Numbered from the stretch's first letter, positions 1 through 8,743 are shown. The stretch: 47,065 nt of DNA from Chloroflexota bacterium (GCA_028875185.1 JAPPFH010000080.1:1-47065); one strand, 5' to 3'. Numbers and translations are program-made. Notes: generated by a model not told the origin, from the sequence alone.

Positions 1-56
1 GGGATGGGGTGTAATCGGCGAGGCAGCTTAGCCCAGTACCGGACAAGCCCTACAAA
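1..56. repeat. Partial copy of the 260-280 bp inverted-repeat element
   Basis: This is the terminal part of a dispersed element. The block ending in CCCAGTACCGGACAAGCCC recurs nearly unchanged at 11,960-11,990 and in reverse complement at 16,652-16,690. The window edge cuts off the rest of the copy. Confidence 0.75.
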
Positions 57-99
57 TCCTTACTTTAGTGAAATTGCATTACATTACTGGTTCTACTTC

Positions 100-178
100 C
101 GTGCCGCTGTGGCAAAAATATCTCCGCGTTCTCTGTGTTTTCGCTTATCCTCTGTGGTGAAAAAAAACTTCCCATGTC
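100..178. repeat. CACAGAG-type dispersed repeat
   Basis: The stretch around the block TCTCTGTG and CCTCTGTGGTGAAAAAA is the reverse complement of the repeats at 5,350-5,395 and 21,589-21,630 (CACCACAGAGG ... CACAGAGAACACAGAG). It lies directly upstream of rpiA, so the rpiA promoter and leader sit in or next to it. Confidence 0.6.
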
Positions 179-192
179 GTACAATGCCCGCC

Positions 193-876
193 ATGAACAC
201 TGACGCGCTCAAAAGGCAAGCAGGCGAATACGCCGCCAACTTGGTTGAATCGGGCATGATCGTGGGCTTGGGCAGCGGCAGCACCGCCATCTTCGCCACC
301 CGGCGCATCGCCCAGCGCATTGGCAGCGGCGCGCTCACCGGCATCGTCGCTATCCCCACCTCGCTCGCCACCGAAGCAGCCGCCATCAAGATCGGCATTC
401 CACTCACGACGCTCGCCGAACATCCGCGCATCGATATCACCGTTGACGGCGCCGATGAGGTCGATCCCGTTTTCAACCTGATCAAAGGCGGCGGCGGCGC
501 CCACCTGCGCGAGAAAATTGTCGCCCAAGCCACCGAGCGACTGGTCATAGTCGCCGATGATTCCAAGCTCGTCGATCAACTCGGCTCAACTTGGGCAATC
601 CCTATCGAGGTCATCCCCTTCGGCTGGGAGGCGCAAGCCGCCTACTTGGAGTCCCTCGGCGCGGCGCCGACGCTGCGCCTAGACGGCGACAGGCCCTTCC
701 AAACCGACGGCGGCAACCTCATCCTCGACGCCGACTTCGGATCCATCGCCGACCCCGCCGCCCTGGCGCACCTGCTAGAATCCCGCGCCGGCATCGTCGA
801 GCACGGGCTGTTTATTGGGATGACGCGCGATGTCATCGTCGCTGGTGTGGATGGCGTTCGGCATTTGCGCCGCTAA
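193..876 (+). CDS. rpiA: Ribose-5-phosphate isomerase A
   Basis: This cytoplasmic enzyme interconverts ribose-5-phosphate and ribulose-5-phosphate in the non-oxidative pentose phosphate pathway. The protein is 227 residues from ATG 193, the usual RpiA length, and carries the family blocks GLGSGST near the N-terminus, DGADEVD in the middle and KGGGGAHLREK just after it; the last two contain the expected catalytic Asp and Lys. An in-frame ATG at 184 would add three residues. The frame stays open back to position 4, but that extension translates dispersed repeats and is not protein-like. The gene appears monocistronic. L-arabinose isomerase lies 6 kb downstream, so pentose metabolism is a local theme. 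Family assignment is firm; the exact start is the only doubt. Confidence 0.96.
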   Translation: MNTDALKRQAGEYAANLVESGMIVGLGSGSTAIFATRRIAQRIGSGALTGIVAIPTSLATEAAAIKIGIPLTTLAEHPRIDITVDGADEVDPVFNLIKGGGGAHLREKIVAQATERLVIVADDSKLVDQLGSTWAIPIEVIPFGWEAQAAYLESLGAAPTLRLDGDRPFQTDGGNLILDADFGSIADPAALAHLLESRAGIVEHGLFIGMTRDVIVAGVDGVRHLRR

Positions 877-941
877 TTCCCGATCGTAGGGAAGACCTGT
901 CAGATTGCCCTCATCGCTTCACCGCTGGACAGCATAGATTA

Positions 942-1730
942 TTAGAATTGATTGAAATCTTCAGGACGGGTCTGGCCCAATCGCGACGCCTGCTTCTTCA
1001 ATTCCCTTCGCTTTTCCAAACGAAAGTCGCGAAACTCCGGATGCGTCGATTCCGTAAACTTCCTCATTATGGTCTCCCCATCATACTTTGATCCATCCGG
1101 CAAGGTCGCATCAGTGAAATTATTGCCACCCAGAATCGCACCTTGCAAATCCGCAAACTGTAGGTTAGCGCCTTGAAAATCAGCGCCAATAAGAATGCTT
1201 CCGCCAAATTGAGCCATTCGCAAATCCGCGTCCGTCAGGTCGGCATGCAACAGACCTGCACCTTGAAAACTTGCATCAAACAGGTGCGCGCCGCGCATGT
1301 TTACTTTGTACAAGACAGCGTCTTGAAAATACGCCAAACTCAACCTCGATCCTTCGAATTGCGCTCTCTCAAGATTCGCATTTCGTAGATTTGCTCCCTC
1401 CAAGAATTCTCCATTGAGCAACCCGCCGCTGCCACAGAGCCATCCTTCACGACGCAACCATTCCGCCGCTGAAATCGCAATGTCGTTCGAGCGACTCCCC
1501 GCTTCACGTATGAGACGCCGTTTAAGACTTTCAGTTGCACGATGGTCGTTTAGTCGGTCAATGAAGAATATAGTAACGCCAGCGCCGACCAGGATTTCCA
1601 ATGCGACGGTAAAGAGATTTTGCCAGAACGCCGTGAATCCGACGTCAGCGATTCCGAATATGCCCAAAAGACAGGCAACACATACGTATATGAAGAAGAA
1701 AAATGAAGCGTGTCGATTTATAGCCGCCAT
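942..1730 (-). CDS. Membrane-anchored pentapeptide-repeat protein
   Basis: The protein has 262 residues from ATG 1730 (AGGA six bases upstream; a TTG at 1733 would add one residue). Residues about 10-60 form two hydrophobic helices (FFFFIYVCVACLLGIFGI and a second ending FTVALEILVGAGVTIFFI), followed by a basic linker. Residues about 105-205 are tandem A(D/N)LxX pentapeptides such as GANLRNANL, ADLTDADLR and GADFQGANLQFADLQGA, which should fold as a right-handed quadrilateral beta helix. A charged tail follows, rich in Lys and Arg. It lies 30 bp downstream of the methyltransferase-HNH gene on the same strand, so the two are probably co-transcribed. The biochemical function is unknown. Pentapeptide proteins with membrane helices occur in some defence and toxin-like contexts, but nothing here proves that role. 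Confidence 0.85.
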   Translation of the reverse strand: MAAINRHASFFFFIYVCVACLLGIFGIADVGFTAFWQNLFTVALEILVGAGVTIFFIDRLNDHRATESLKRRLIREAGSRSNDIAISAAEWLRREGWLCGSGGLLNGEFLEGANLRNANLERAQFEGSRLSLAYFQDAVLYKVNMRGAHLFDASFQGAGLLHADLTDADLRMAQFGGSILIGADFQGANLQFADLQGAILGGNNFTDATLPDGSKYDGETIMRKFTESTHPEFRDFRLEKRRELKKQASRLGQTRPEDFNQF

Positions 1731-1760
1731 CAATTTTCCTTATATTGATGTTCCAAACAC

Positions 1761-3401
1761 TTAACCCTTGATCAAATTCTGACATTCCCGCGTATGAAAG
1801 TAGTCGCGCACCCACTCCGCCTTTTCCAGCGCCTTGTCTTGCGCCCTTTTCGCCTCCGTCTCGTCTTTCATCCAACTGACAGCTTTCTTCTTGTTCTCAC
1901 GGCGCAAGCCAGCCAGCGTCAAATAATTGCGTTTGCGCCGATTGCAGGGTCCGCATAGCAGAACTCGATTCAGGATATGGTTAGCCCCACCTTCGGCTTT
2001 TGGCAAGATATGATCGAGTTGCATGAACTCTCGCTCCAACACCCTCCCACAGCCCGCGCAAACGACACCGAACATATTGCATTGAGCCGCCGTCAGAATG
2101 TTCATCATGCCCTTATGTCTAATCTCTTCCCACGGCAATACCGGTCGCTGGATTTTAAGCCGCAGGACGGGCGCAGCGATTTCATTGTCATCTGTGCGTT
2201 CTGGTGGCGTCGTTTCGTAATGCACTTGTGGCAAGGTGACGTGATGATTTTCATCGGTGCGCAAGATGGTGTCGCGGCTCAATCGATCATTAACCTGTTC
2301 ACGAGCGCCGTCCCAGATATCCATGCCGACCCATTGACGTTTCAGCCTTTCCGCAGCGATGGGAGTGGTAGCGCAGCCGCAATACGGATCGAGAATGACA
2401 TCGCCCTCGTTGCTGCTCGCATTGATGATTCGTTCATATAGCTCAAGCGGTTTCTGTGTTGGGTAGCCTGTGCGTTCTTTCGAATGCGAGGAGATTCTGT
2501 CAATGTCAGCCCAAAGATTTTGGACTGGCACGCCAGGCATCTCGCTCAGATACTGTTTCAAGCGTGGTACCTTGCCTTGCGACGGCCAGTAAATGTATCC
2601 ATGCGCATCAAGCAAGTCGAGACGTTCCTTGATTGGCCAAGAGAGCGCCTCTTCACCGGCCAATTTTTTAACTACTCGTTTTGGTACGCTCCAGCTACGT
2701 CCGCTGGTGGTCGGGCTATATCCGCGCCAAGTTGAACCGGAGGCTCCTGAACTCACTTTTGGTCCGGTTAATGTAATTGCCTGAAAGCGGCCGCGATCGT
2801 CCTCAAAACGAAAAAACTTTTCAATGTATTCTTCTGTATAAGGCGTATACTGTGTATTCCAAGTGTATTCTTTGCTTTTAGTGTAGAAAAGCAATGTATC
2901 AGTGATACGCCCGAATTGCCTCGGATCATTGTGCGCCCATGTGCGCTTCCAAATAATCTCATTACGATGATTTCGCCAACCAAATATCGCGTCTAGCAGC
3001 AGCTTGAGATAATGACTCGCCGTCGGGTCGCATTGCAAATAAAGGCTGCCGTCGTCTCGCAATACGCGGTGCATCTCCATAAGACGCACACCCTGCCAAC
3101 ACAAGAAGGCGGCCATGCCGTCGCCGTAAACTGCCCGCGCTACAGTAATGACCTCCCAAACATCGGGCCAGTCATCAATGATGCTGTCCTGCCATTCTTC
3201 ATGTACATCGCGCTCCCATGACCACCTGTCCTCGAATCTCGCGCCGGCTGCCAAGGTATCGGGGGTCGCGTGGAAGTCACGACTCTTGTTGAAGGGCGGG
3301 TCTGTGGCGACGAGATGCACCGTTTCGCTATTCATCCCTTGCAGAAATTTCAGATTATTACCGTGATACAAAGTGCGGTTTTTGAAGTTGGGTTCTGCCA
3401 T
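1761..3401 (-). CDS. DNA methyltransferase (N4/N6) fused to C-terminal HNH nuclease
   Basis: This 546-residue protein has an amino-methyltransferase domain at about residues 8-375. The catalytic motif IV, DPPF, is at 34-37, ahead of the AdoMet-binding motif I (ILDPYCGCATTPIAAERL, near 345-365); this is the beta-class order used by N6-adenine and N4-cytosine enzymes. A linker of about 65 residues leads to an HNH domain at about 440-495: CxxC (CAGC), LDHILPKAEGG, then CGPCNRRKRN. All four zinc-type cysteines and the LDH histidine are present. Modification and cutting modules in one chain suggest a self-contained restriction-modification-like protein, but target and activity cannot be read from sequence. 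The start at 3401 has only a weak ribosome site. The next gene downstream encodes a membrane pentapeptide protein. Confidence 0.9.
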   Translation of the reverse strand: MAEPNFKNRTLYHGNNLKFLQGMNSETVHLVATDPPFNKSRDFHATPDTLAAGARFEDRWSWERDVHEEWQDSIIDDWPDVWEVITVARAVYGDGMAAFLCWQGVRLMEMHRVLRDDGSLYLQCDPTASHYLKLLLDAIFGWRNHRNEIIWKRTWAHNDPRQFGRITDTLLFYTKSKEYTWNTQYTPYTEEYIEKFFRFEDDRGRFQAITLTGPKVSSGASGSTWRGYSPTTSGRSWSVPKRVVKKLAGEEALSWPIKERLDLLDAHGYIYWPSQGKVPRLKQYLSEMPGVPVQNLWADIDRISSHSKERTGYPTQKPLELYERIINASSNEGDVILDPYCGCATTPIAAERLKRQWVGMDIWDGAREQVNDRLSRDTILRTDENHHVTLPQVHYETTPPERTDDNEIAAPVLRLKIQRPVLPWEEIRHKGMMNILTAAQCNMFGVVCAGCGRVLEREFMQLDHILPKAEGGANHILNRVLLCGPCNRRKRNYLTLAGLRRENKKKAVSWMKDETEAKRAQDKALEKAEWVRDYFHTRECQNLIKG

Positions 3402-3560
3402 AGTGTCGCCTTGGGAAAAGCCATAGTGCGTTGACGCTAAGTTATCTCATTTTCGCGCCAATCGCAATTCAATGCCTTGTCGGACGAGGCTTAAGAAACT
3501 CTGTGTCTCTGTGGCAACAAAGCCTGTGGTAAACTACGCCCAAAATCAGGAGCCCGCCCC

Positions 3561-4043
3561 ATGACCACCCCCAACTGGCGCGATAACGGCGTCCGCATCG
3601 TCCGCGGCGGCGAGCTCGATTCCAACACGCCCCAAACCCCAGGCATGACCCGCGCCGCCGCCATCAACTACGCCAAAGCCGGCGCCGAGAAACTCTGGGC
3701 GGGCACGGTCAATATCGAGCCCGATGCCAAAACCGGCGCCCACCACCACGGCGAACTCGAAAGCGTCATCTATGTACTCAGTGGACGCGCCCGCATGCGC
3801 TGGGGCGAAAAACTCGAATTCGTCGCCGAAGCCGATGCCGGCGACTTCATCTACGTCCCACCCTTCGTGCCCCACCAAGAAATTAACGCCGACCCGGACC
3901 AGCCGCTTGTCTGCATCCTCGTCCGCAGCGACCAGGAAGCCGTCGTCGTCAATCTCGATATCGAACCCGCCGAGACCTCCGAAACCATCTGGATTGGACC
4001 GAATCATCCGGCGCCCCCACCCCAAACCCCTCCCCCAAAATGA
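3561..4043 (+). CDS. Cupin-domain protein
   Basis: This is a 160-residue single-domain cupin. The two conserved cupin motifs are visible: HHHGELESVIYVLSGRARM (His, His, Glu metal ligands) and DFIYVPPFVPHQEIN (last His ligand), so a metal-binding small beta barrel is expected. Cupins of this size include sugar isomerases, dioxygenases and ligand sensors, and I cannot choose among them. AGGAG lies at about 3548-3552, well placed for ATG 3561. The last dozen residues (HPAPPPQTPPPK) are low-complexity and encoded by the CCCACCC-type dispersed repeat. The stop codon lies one base before a MITE-like element, so the native C-terminus has probably been replaced. Confidence 0.9.
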   Translation: MTTPNWRDNGVRIVRGGELDSNTPQTPGMTRAAAINYAKAGAEKLWAGTVNIEPDAKTGAHHHGELESVIYVLSGRARMRWGEKLEFVAEADAGDFIYVPPFVPHQEINADPDQPLVCILVRSDQEAVVVNLDIEPAETSETIWIGPNHPAPPPQTPPPK

Positions 4044-4044
4044 G

Positions 4045-4156
4045 CTGAGGACAGGACAGGTTTGGTCTAATCGAAAATATATGGCCCAAGTTAGAAGTCT
4101 AAAGCATCTATCCTGGCGAAAACTGTAGGGGCGACTCGGTGAGTCGCCCGACGGAG
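4045..4156. repeat. MITE-like element, left part only
   Basis: The sequence starts with the terminal repeat CTGAGGACAGGACAG and runs through the same body as the copy at 8,532-8,702 (GGTCTAATCG, GCATCTATCCTGGCGAAAAC, then the hairpin GGGCGACTC/GAGTCGCCC at 4,132-4,154). The expected right end CTGTCCTGTCGTCAG is missing. It starts one base after the cupin stop codon. Confidence 0.75.
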
Positions 4157-4248
4157 CGCAAAAGATGTAGGGGCGACTGAACCGCAGTGTCGGCGGTCAG
4201 TGTCTACGCGACCTACGCGCGGCATTGGGTCGCCCGCCCAATAGGCAA
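4157..4248. repeat. GTAGGGGCG / TGTCTACGCG repeat cluster
   Basis: It contains TGTAGGGGCGACTGA, the motif CGGTCAGTGTCTACGCGACC and a GGGTCGCCCGCCC tail. These modules recur singly or in pairs in most gaps (11.6, 13.2, 20.1, 31.3 and 42.5 kb). It lies between the cupin and the convergent dehydrogenase. No gene is seen in it. Confidence 0.6.
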
Positions 4249-5274
4249 TCAGGGCGTCAGCAGCACCTTCGACACATCGCCCGGCGCTTCAATCAGGCGC
4301 TCAAACCAATCGCCGCCCTCAGCCAGCGGCGCCTCATGGATCCACGGATCTAGGCGTAGCGCGCCCGCGCCCAGCAAATCAAGCGCCCGCGCGAAATTGG
4401 CCGGCGTATAGGCGAATGAGCCGACCGCCGTGATCTCGCTCCGGATCATCGCCGCGACCGGCATCGCGCTGCTCTCTTCATGCAAGCCGCTGAGGATGAG
4501 CCGCCCGCTCGCTTTCGTCGCCGCCACGCATTGCTCGCGCGTCAAAGCCGTGCCGACCGCGTCTATCGACACAGCGACGCCCGCGCCAGCGGTGGCTTCA
4601 CGCACGGTCGCGACCGTATCGACCGCGCTCGGTTGGATAGGGATGCCGCCCAGCGCTTCGCCCATCGCCAGCCGCGCCTCGTCAATTTCGGCGATGAAGA
4701 CGCGCGCCGCGCCCTGATAGCGCAGCATCTGCAGCGAGAGCAAGCCGATCGGCCCGGCGCCGATGATCAGGCAGTCGGCATCGGCGACAGCGCCCGCCAG
4801 CTCGGCAATGCGCACGGCGCAGCCCACCGGCTCCGTCAGCGCGCCAACCCGCGTATCCATACCGGCCGGCAGCGGCAGAGCCAGTTTGGCTGGCGCGCAA
4901 ATATACTCGGCGAATGCCCCGGGCCGATGAGCGCCCAGCAAGCGCCGATTGACGCAGAGCTGGTTCAAGCCCGCGGCGCAGAGCGCGCAATCGCCGCAAT
5001 ACCAGAGCGGGTTCACTGTCACCAGCGCGCCCAGCTTGAGGTCGGGCTGAAACGCAGGAACGAGGGCGCCAAGATCAACGATCTCGCCGGCGAATTCATG
5101 TCCCATAATCAGCGGCGGCACGCGCAAGGCGTTGTGGCCGAGGTAGCCGCTCAGCTCCGAGCCGCAGATGCCCGCGTGCCCGACGCGCACGACGATCTCA
5201 TCGGCGGCCGCTCTAGGCTCCGGCTCGTCGCGCAGCGTCATCGTCCGCGCCGCTTCCCATACCAATGCTTTCAT
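4249..5274 (-). CDS. Zinc-dependent alcohol/polyol dehydrogenase (MDR family)
   Basis: This 341-residue medium-chain dehydrogenase/reductase should oxidise a sugar alcohol or related secondary alcohol with NAD(P). Visible features are the catalytic zinc ligands C37 and H59-E60 (GICGSE, MGHEFAGEIV), four structural-zinc cysteines in YCGDCALCAAGLNQLC, and the Rossmann loop GAGPIGLL in the second half. Length and motif spacing match the sorbitol/threonine/galactitol dehydrogenase group; the substrate is not readable. It is divergent from the rhamnonate-dehydratase-like gene with 287 bp between them, so a shared sugar-responsive control region is plausible. The start is the Met that opens the conserved MKALVW strand. 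Confidence 0.93.
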   Translation of the reverse strand: MKALVWEAARTMTLRDEPEPRAAADEIVVRVGHAGICGSELSGYLGHNALRVPPLIMGHEFAGEIVDLGALVPAFQPDLKLGALVTVNPLWYCGDCALCAAGLNQLCVNRRLLGAHRPGAFAEYICAPAKLALPLPAGMDTRVGALTEPVGCAVRIAELAGAVADADCLIIGAGPIGLLSLQMLRYQGAARVFIAEIDEARLAMGEALGGIPIQPSAVDTVATVREATAGAGVAVSIDAVGTALTREQCVAATKASGRLILSGLHEESSAMPVAAMIRSEITAVGSFAYTPANFARALDLLGAGALRLDPWIHEAPLAEGGDWFERLIEAPGDVSKVLLTP

Positions 5275-5334
5275 CGCGTCATCTCCTGTTCAATTGGTGG
5301 AGCGGTGAATTTGTTGGAGATCGCCCTATTTCGA

Positions 5335-5470
5335 GAGCAACAGATTTTTTCACCACAGAGGAAAAGAGGCAACACAGAGAACACAGAGGGCTCAAAGATA
5401 GTTTTCTGCGCTTTGTGTCGGTTCATATCCAAGCTATTCGCCAAAGCGAAAATCTCCACGAGTTTCAACA
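5335..5470. repeat. CACAGAG-type dispersed repeat in a divergent promoter region
   Basis: TTTTTTCACCACAGAGG followed by CAACACAGAGAACACAGAG matches 100-178 (reversed) and 21,589-21,630. It occupies the middle of the gap between the divergent dehydrogenase (start 5274) and the enolase-superfamily gene (start 5562). I see no small gene in this gap. Confidence 0.6.
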
Positions 5471-5561
5471 ATCCGAGTCGGCGGCCGATTTGCCTCGCTC
5501 AACGCGCCTGCATTATACTCGGCGGAATATCACAATCCAGCGTCCAAGACGAGGATTCCGC

Positions 5562-6728
5562 ATGAAGATCAAGCGCATTGAAGTCGTAAAGGTCAATATT
5601 CCCGCGCGCGAATACAGCGTGAAGCCCCGCCGCGCAAGCTGGAACGATACCGATGAGGTCGGCAATCCAATGTCCTGGTACCCCCACGTCAAGCGCCACC
5701 GCAGCAAGTGGATCGACATGGGCTGGGGTCCTGTTTGGGTCAAGGTCACGCTTGAGGATGGCGCCTGGGGGATGGGGTCTTCCACTTACAGCCGGCCGGT
5801 CGCCGCCATCATCGAAGACCACCTGGCGCCGCAACTGGTTGGGCAAGACGGCTTCGCTATCGAGCGGGTCGCCGATATGATGTTCCGCTTGACCAAGCTC
5901 TACGGCACAACCGGCTTGGCGTCTTACGCCATCAGCGCGATTGACCTGGCGCTCTGGGACGCAAAGGGCAAGGCGCTGGGCTTGCCAGTGTACAGCCTCA
6001 TCGGCGGTAAAGTGAAAGACCGAATCTTTTGCTATTCGACAGGCAACGACATCGACTGGTATCAAGAACTGGGCTTCACCGCTCACAAGCTCGCCTGTCC
6101 CTACGGGCCGGCTGATGGGCTGGATGGCTTGCGGAAAAACGTCGAGTTGATCGCCAAGACGCGTGATCAAGTTGGCGCTGATTGCGAGATTATGCTGGAT
6201 TGCTGGATGTCGCTGGATGTCGATTACGCCGTGCAATTGGCGGAGGCGCTGCGTCCCTACCGCGTCAAATGGATTGAAGAATGCCTTATTCCCGAAGACT
6301 TCGACGCTCACGCCGAACTGCGCGCGCGCCTGCCCTGGCAGACGCTCACCACCGGCGAACACTGGTATACGCATGTGCCCTTCCAATACGCGCTAAAACA
6401 CAACCTGGTGGATATCTTGCAGCCCGACATCGAATGGGTTGGCGGCTTGACGACCTGCATCAAGATCGCCCATGCCGCCGAAGCAGCCGGCAAGCAAGTC
6501 ATCTTGCACGCCGGCGCGCGCACACCCTACGGGCAGCATTTCTCTTTCGCGATGGCGGCTGTTCCCTGGATCGAATACTTCATGGGCGCCCCGCCCGGCA
6601 TCCCCTTGCGTGAATCGACGACACTGCCTGGCATGGCTTACGCTATCGATGGCTGGCTGGAAATCTCGGACGCGCCCGGCTTTGGCTTGGGCATTGAGGA
6701 AAGCTGGATTGAGCCCTACGACGCTTGA
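5562..6728 (+). CDS. L-rhamnonate dehydratase-like enolase-superfamily enzyme
   Basis: This 388-residue enzyme should remove water from a sugar acid via a Mg-stabilised enediolate. Metal ligands read as D213 (MLDCWMS), E239 (KWIEE) and E266 (TTGEH). The acid/base dyad is D289 (LQPDIEWVGGLTT) and H316 (ILHAG). This His-Asp arrangement, the MLDCWMSxDVxYA block and the QPDxxWxGGLTT block are those of the rhamnonate dehydratase (RhmD) group, so the product is probably a 2-keto-3-deoxy sugar acid; related aldonates remain possible. ATG 5562 has the ribosome site GAGGA about 10 bases upstream. The frame is open back to 5265, but that extension translates repeats. A polyol dehydrogenase is divergent and araA follows after 145 bp. 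Confidence 0.9.
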   Translation: MKIKRIEVVKVNIPAREYSVKPRRASWNDTDEVGNPMSWYPHVKRHRSKWIDMGWGPVWVKVTLEDGAWGMGSSTYSRPVAAIIEDHLAPQLVGQDGFAIERVADMMFRLTKLYGTTGLASYAISAIDLALWDAKGKALGLPVYSLIGGKVKDRIFCYSTGNDIDWYQELGFTAHKLACPYGPADGLDGLRKNVELIAKTRDQVGADCEIMLDCWMSLDVDYAVQLAEALRPYRVKWIEECLIPEDFDAHAELRARLPWQTLTTGEHWYTHVPFQYALKHNLVDILQPDIEWVGGLTTCIKIAHAAEAAGKQVILHAGARTPYGQHFSFAMAAVPWIEYFMGAPPGIPLRESTTLPGMAYAIDGWLEISDAPGFGLGIEESWIEPYDA

Positions 6729-6873
6729 GGAATCGAATTTTGAACACAGCCGGTGAGCTTATTCGCCGAGCGCCCCCGTCTGGTTCTGGCTTGACCTTTC
6801 ACACACCTGTCTGGGGGCAGTGATTCCGGCAGTGAACGGCAAATCTGAATCCAATTCATAAAGGAAGAGCGAA

Positions 6874-8370
6874 ATGGCACTGAGCGATTATCAAATCTGG
6901 TTTCTGACCGGCAGCCAGCATCTGTACGGGCCTGAGGCGATCGAGCAGGTCGGGCGAAATTCGCGTGAGATTGCGGCATTGCTGAACGCCGCCGCCGCGA
7001 TCCCAGTGACGGTCGCCTTCAAGCCGGTACTGACGACGGCGGAAGCGATCGCCGGCATTTGCCTCGAAGCGGACAACGATGACCGCTGCATCGGCGTGAT
7101 CGCCTGGATGCATACTTTTTCCCCAGCGAAGAATTGGATCGCCGGGCTGGCGGCGCTGCGGAAACCGCTGCTGCATTTGCATACGCAGTACAACCGCGAC
7201 ATCCCCTGGTCCGATATAGATATGGACTTCATGAATTTGAACCAGGCGGCGCACGGCGATCGCGAATTCGGCTTCATCATGAGCCGGCTGCGGCTGCGGC
7301 GCAAGGTCGTGGTCGGGCATTGGCGCGATGACGGCGTACAGGATCAGATTGGCGTTTGGGCGCGGGCGGCCGCCGGCTGGCAAGAGAGCGGGCGCATCAA
7401 GCTGGCGCGCTTCGGCGACAATATGCGTTCGGTGGCGGTGACCGAAGGCGACAAGGTGGCGGCGCAGGCGCAGTTCGGCTACTCGGTGAACGGCTACGGC
7501 ATCGGCGATCTGGTCGCAGTGGTGAATCAAGTAAGCGATGGTGAAATTGACGCCCTGGTCGCCGAATACGAGAGTTCATATCGATTGGCGGCGGATCTGC
7601 GGAAGGGCGGCGAACGACACGCGTCGATTCGCGAGGCGGCGCGGATTGAGATCGGCTTGGCGCAATTCTTGAGTGACGGCGGCTTCACTGCTTTTACAAC
7701 GACCTTTGAGGACTTGCATGGCTTGGCGCAGCTGCCGGGCTTGGCGGTGCAGCGCTTGATGGAAGCCGGCTACGGTTTCGGCGCGGAAGGCGACTGGAAA
7801 ACGGCCGCGCTGCTGCGGACGTTGAAAGTGATGGCGGAGGGATTGCGCGGCGGCACATCGTTTATGGAGGATTACACTTATCACTTTCATCCCGACAATA
7901 CGGCGGTGTTGGGCGCGCATATGCTGGAGATTTGCCCGAGCATCGCCTCGGGACAAGCGAGCCTGGAGACGCATCCGCTGGGGATCGGCGGCAAAGCGGA
8001 TCCGGCGCGGCTGGTATTCAACACGGGGGCGGGCGCTGCGCTCAACGCCTCGCTGATTGACCTGGGCGATCGCTTCCGGCTGATCGTCAATACGGTTGAG
8101 GTGATTGAGCCGGAAGAGCCGCTGCCGAAGCTGCCGGTGGCGCGCGCTTTGTGGAAGCCGCATCCGAATTTGGCGGTTGGCGCGGCCGCCTGGATCTATG
8201 CCGGCGGCGCGCATCATACGGCATTCAGCCAGGCGCTGCGCCCGGAGCATCTCTACGACTTCAGCGAAATGGCTGGCGTCGAGTACGTGCAGATTGATGA
8301 ATCGACTGAGTTGCGCGCCTTCAAGAACGAGCTGCGCTGGAATGACTTGGCGTATCGGTTGGGCGGGTAG
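6874..8370 (+). CDS. araA: L-arabinose isomerase
   Basis: The enzyme converts L-arabinose to L-ribulose in the cytoplasm, using Mn(II). The protein is 498 residues, the usual AraA length, with family blocks in order: [11 protein letters not shown] at the N-terminus, [15 protein letters not shown] near 80-95, [11 protein letters not shown], and [11 protein letters not shown] followed by [12 protein letters not shown] near 325-350. The ribosome site AGGAAGAG precedes ATG 6874. No araB or araD homologue is present in the window, so the rest of the pathway must lie elsewhere. The sugar dehydratase gene directly upstream on the same strand suggests a local sugar-utilisation group. Confidence 0.97.
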   Translation: MALSDYQIWFLTGSQHLYGPEAIEQVGRNSREIAALLNAAAAIPVTVAFKPVLTTAEAIAGICLEADNDDRCIGVIAWMHTFSPAKNWIAGLAALRKPLLHLHTQYNRDIPWSDIDMDFMNLNQAAHGDREFGFIMSRLRLRRKVVVGHWRDDGVQDQIGVWARAAAGWQESGRIKLARFGDNMRSVAVTEGDKVAAQAQFGYSVNGYGIGDLVAVVNQVSDGEIDALVAEYESSYRLAADLRKGGERHASIREAARIEIGLAQFLSDGGFTAFTTTFEDLHGLAQLPGLAVQRLMEAGYGFGAEGDWKTAALLRTLKVMAEGLRGGTSFMEDYTYHFHPDNTAVLGAHMLEICPSIASGQASLETHPLGIGGKADPARLVFNTGAGAALNASLIDLGDRFRLIVNTVEVIEPEEPLPKLPVARALWKPHPNLAVGAAAWIYAGGAHHTAFSQALRPEHLYDFSEMAGVEYVQIDESTELRAFKNELRWNDLAYRLGG

Positions 8371-8531
8371 GGAGAATCGGCTACTGGTCTTAGGGCGAGC
8401 CAAGGGTCGCGCCTACAAGGCTTGTCCGATATTGGGTGATTGACCCGCAATTCTACCCCCCATCCCCGAAGGTCTATGTCTACGTGACCCGGCCCCAGAC
8501 ACCATCTCAATGGTTTCTTTTCCCACAAGGA
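8371..8531. repeat. Mixed repeat remnants, including the GGGGCCGGGTCACGTAGAC type
   Basis: 8,397-8,430 carries GCGCCTACAAGGCTTGTCCG, one end of the 260-280 bp element. 8,456-8,505 is the reverse complement of the module GGGGCCGGGTCACGTAGACA ... ACCTTCGGGGATGGGG found at 24,525-24,566 and 26,650-26,690. No gene is visible between araA and the permease (8,371-8,938); the whole gap is repeat-derived. Confidence 0.65.
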
Positions 8532-8702
8532 CTGAGGACAGGACAGGTTAGGTCTAATCGAAGATTTATGGCCCAAGTTAGATTTCGAAAGCATCTATCC
8601 TGGCGAAAACTGTAGGGGCGACTCGGTGAGTCGCCCTAAATTACGCAAAAATGCGGGATTCGGGAAGGTTTCTTGCCCGCTGCAAGACTGTCCCGTCGTC
8701 AG
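8532..8702. mobile_element. MITE-like element, complete, with 9-bp target duplication
   Basis: The element is 171 bp. The left end is CTGAGGACAGGACAG and the right end CTGTCCCGTCGTCAG, an inverted pair with two mismatches. It is flanked on both sides by CCACAAGGA (8,523-8,531 and 8,703-8,711), a perfect 9-bp direct repeat typical of transposition. It is too short to encode a protein and holds an internal hairpin GGGCGACTC/GAGTCGCCC. Related copies are at 4,045, 16,907-16,995 (right half), 26,441-26,613 and, inverted, 26,727-26,889. A transposase acting in trans is assumed; none is in the window. Confidence 0.85.
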
Positions 8703-8743
8703 CCACAAGGAGTGAAGGGGAGTTTTTCAAGGAATTACGGGTT

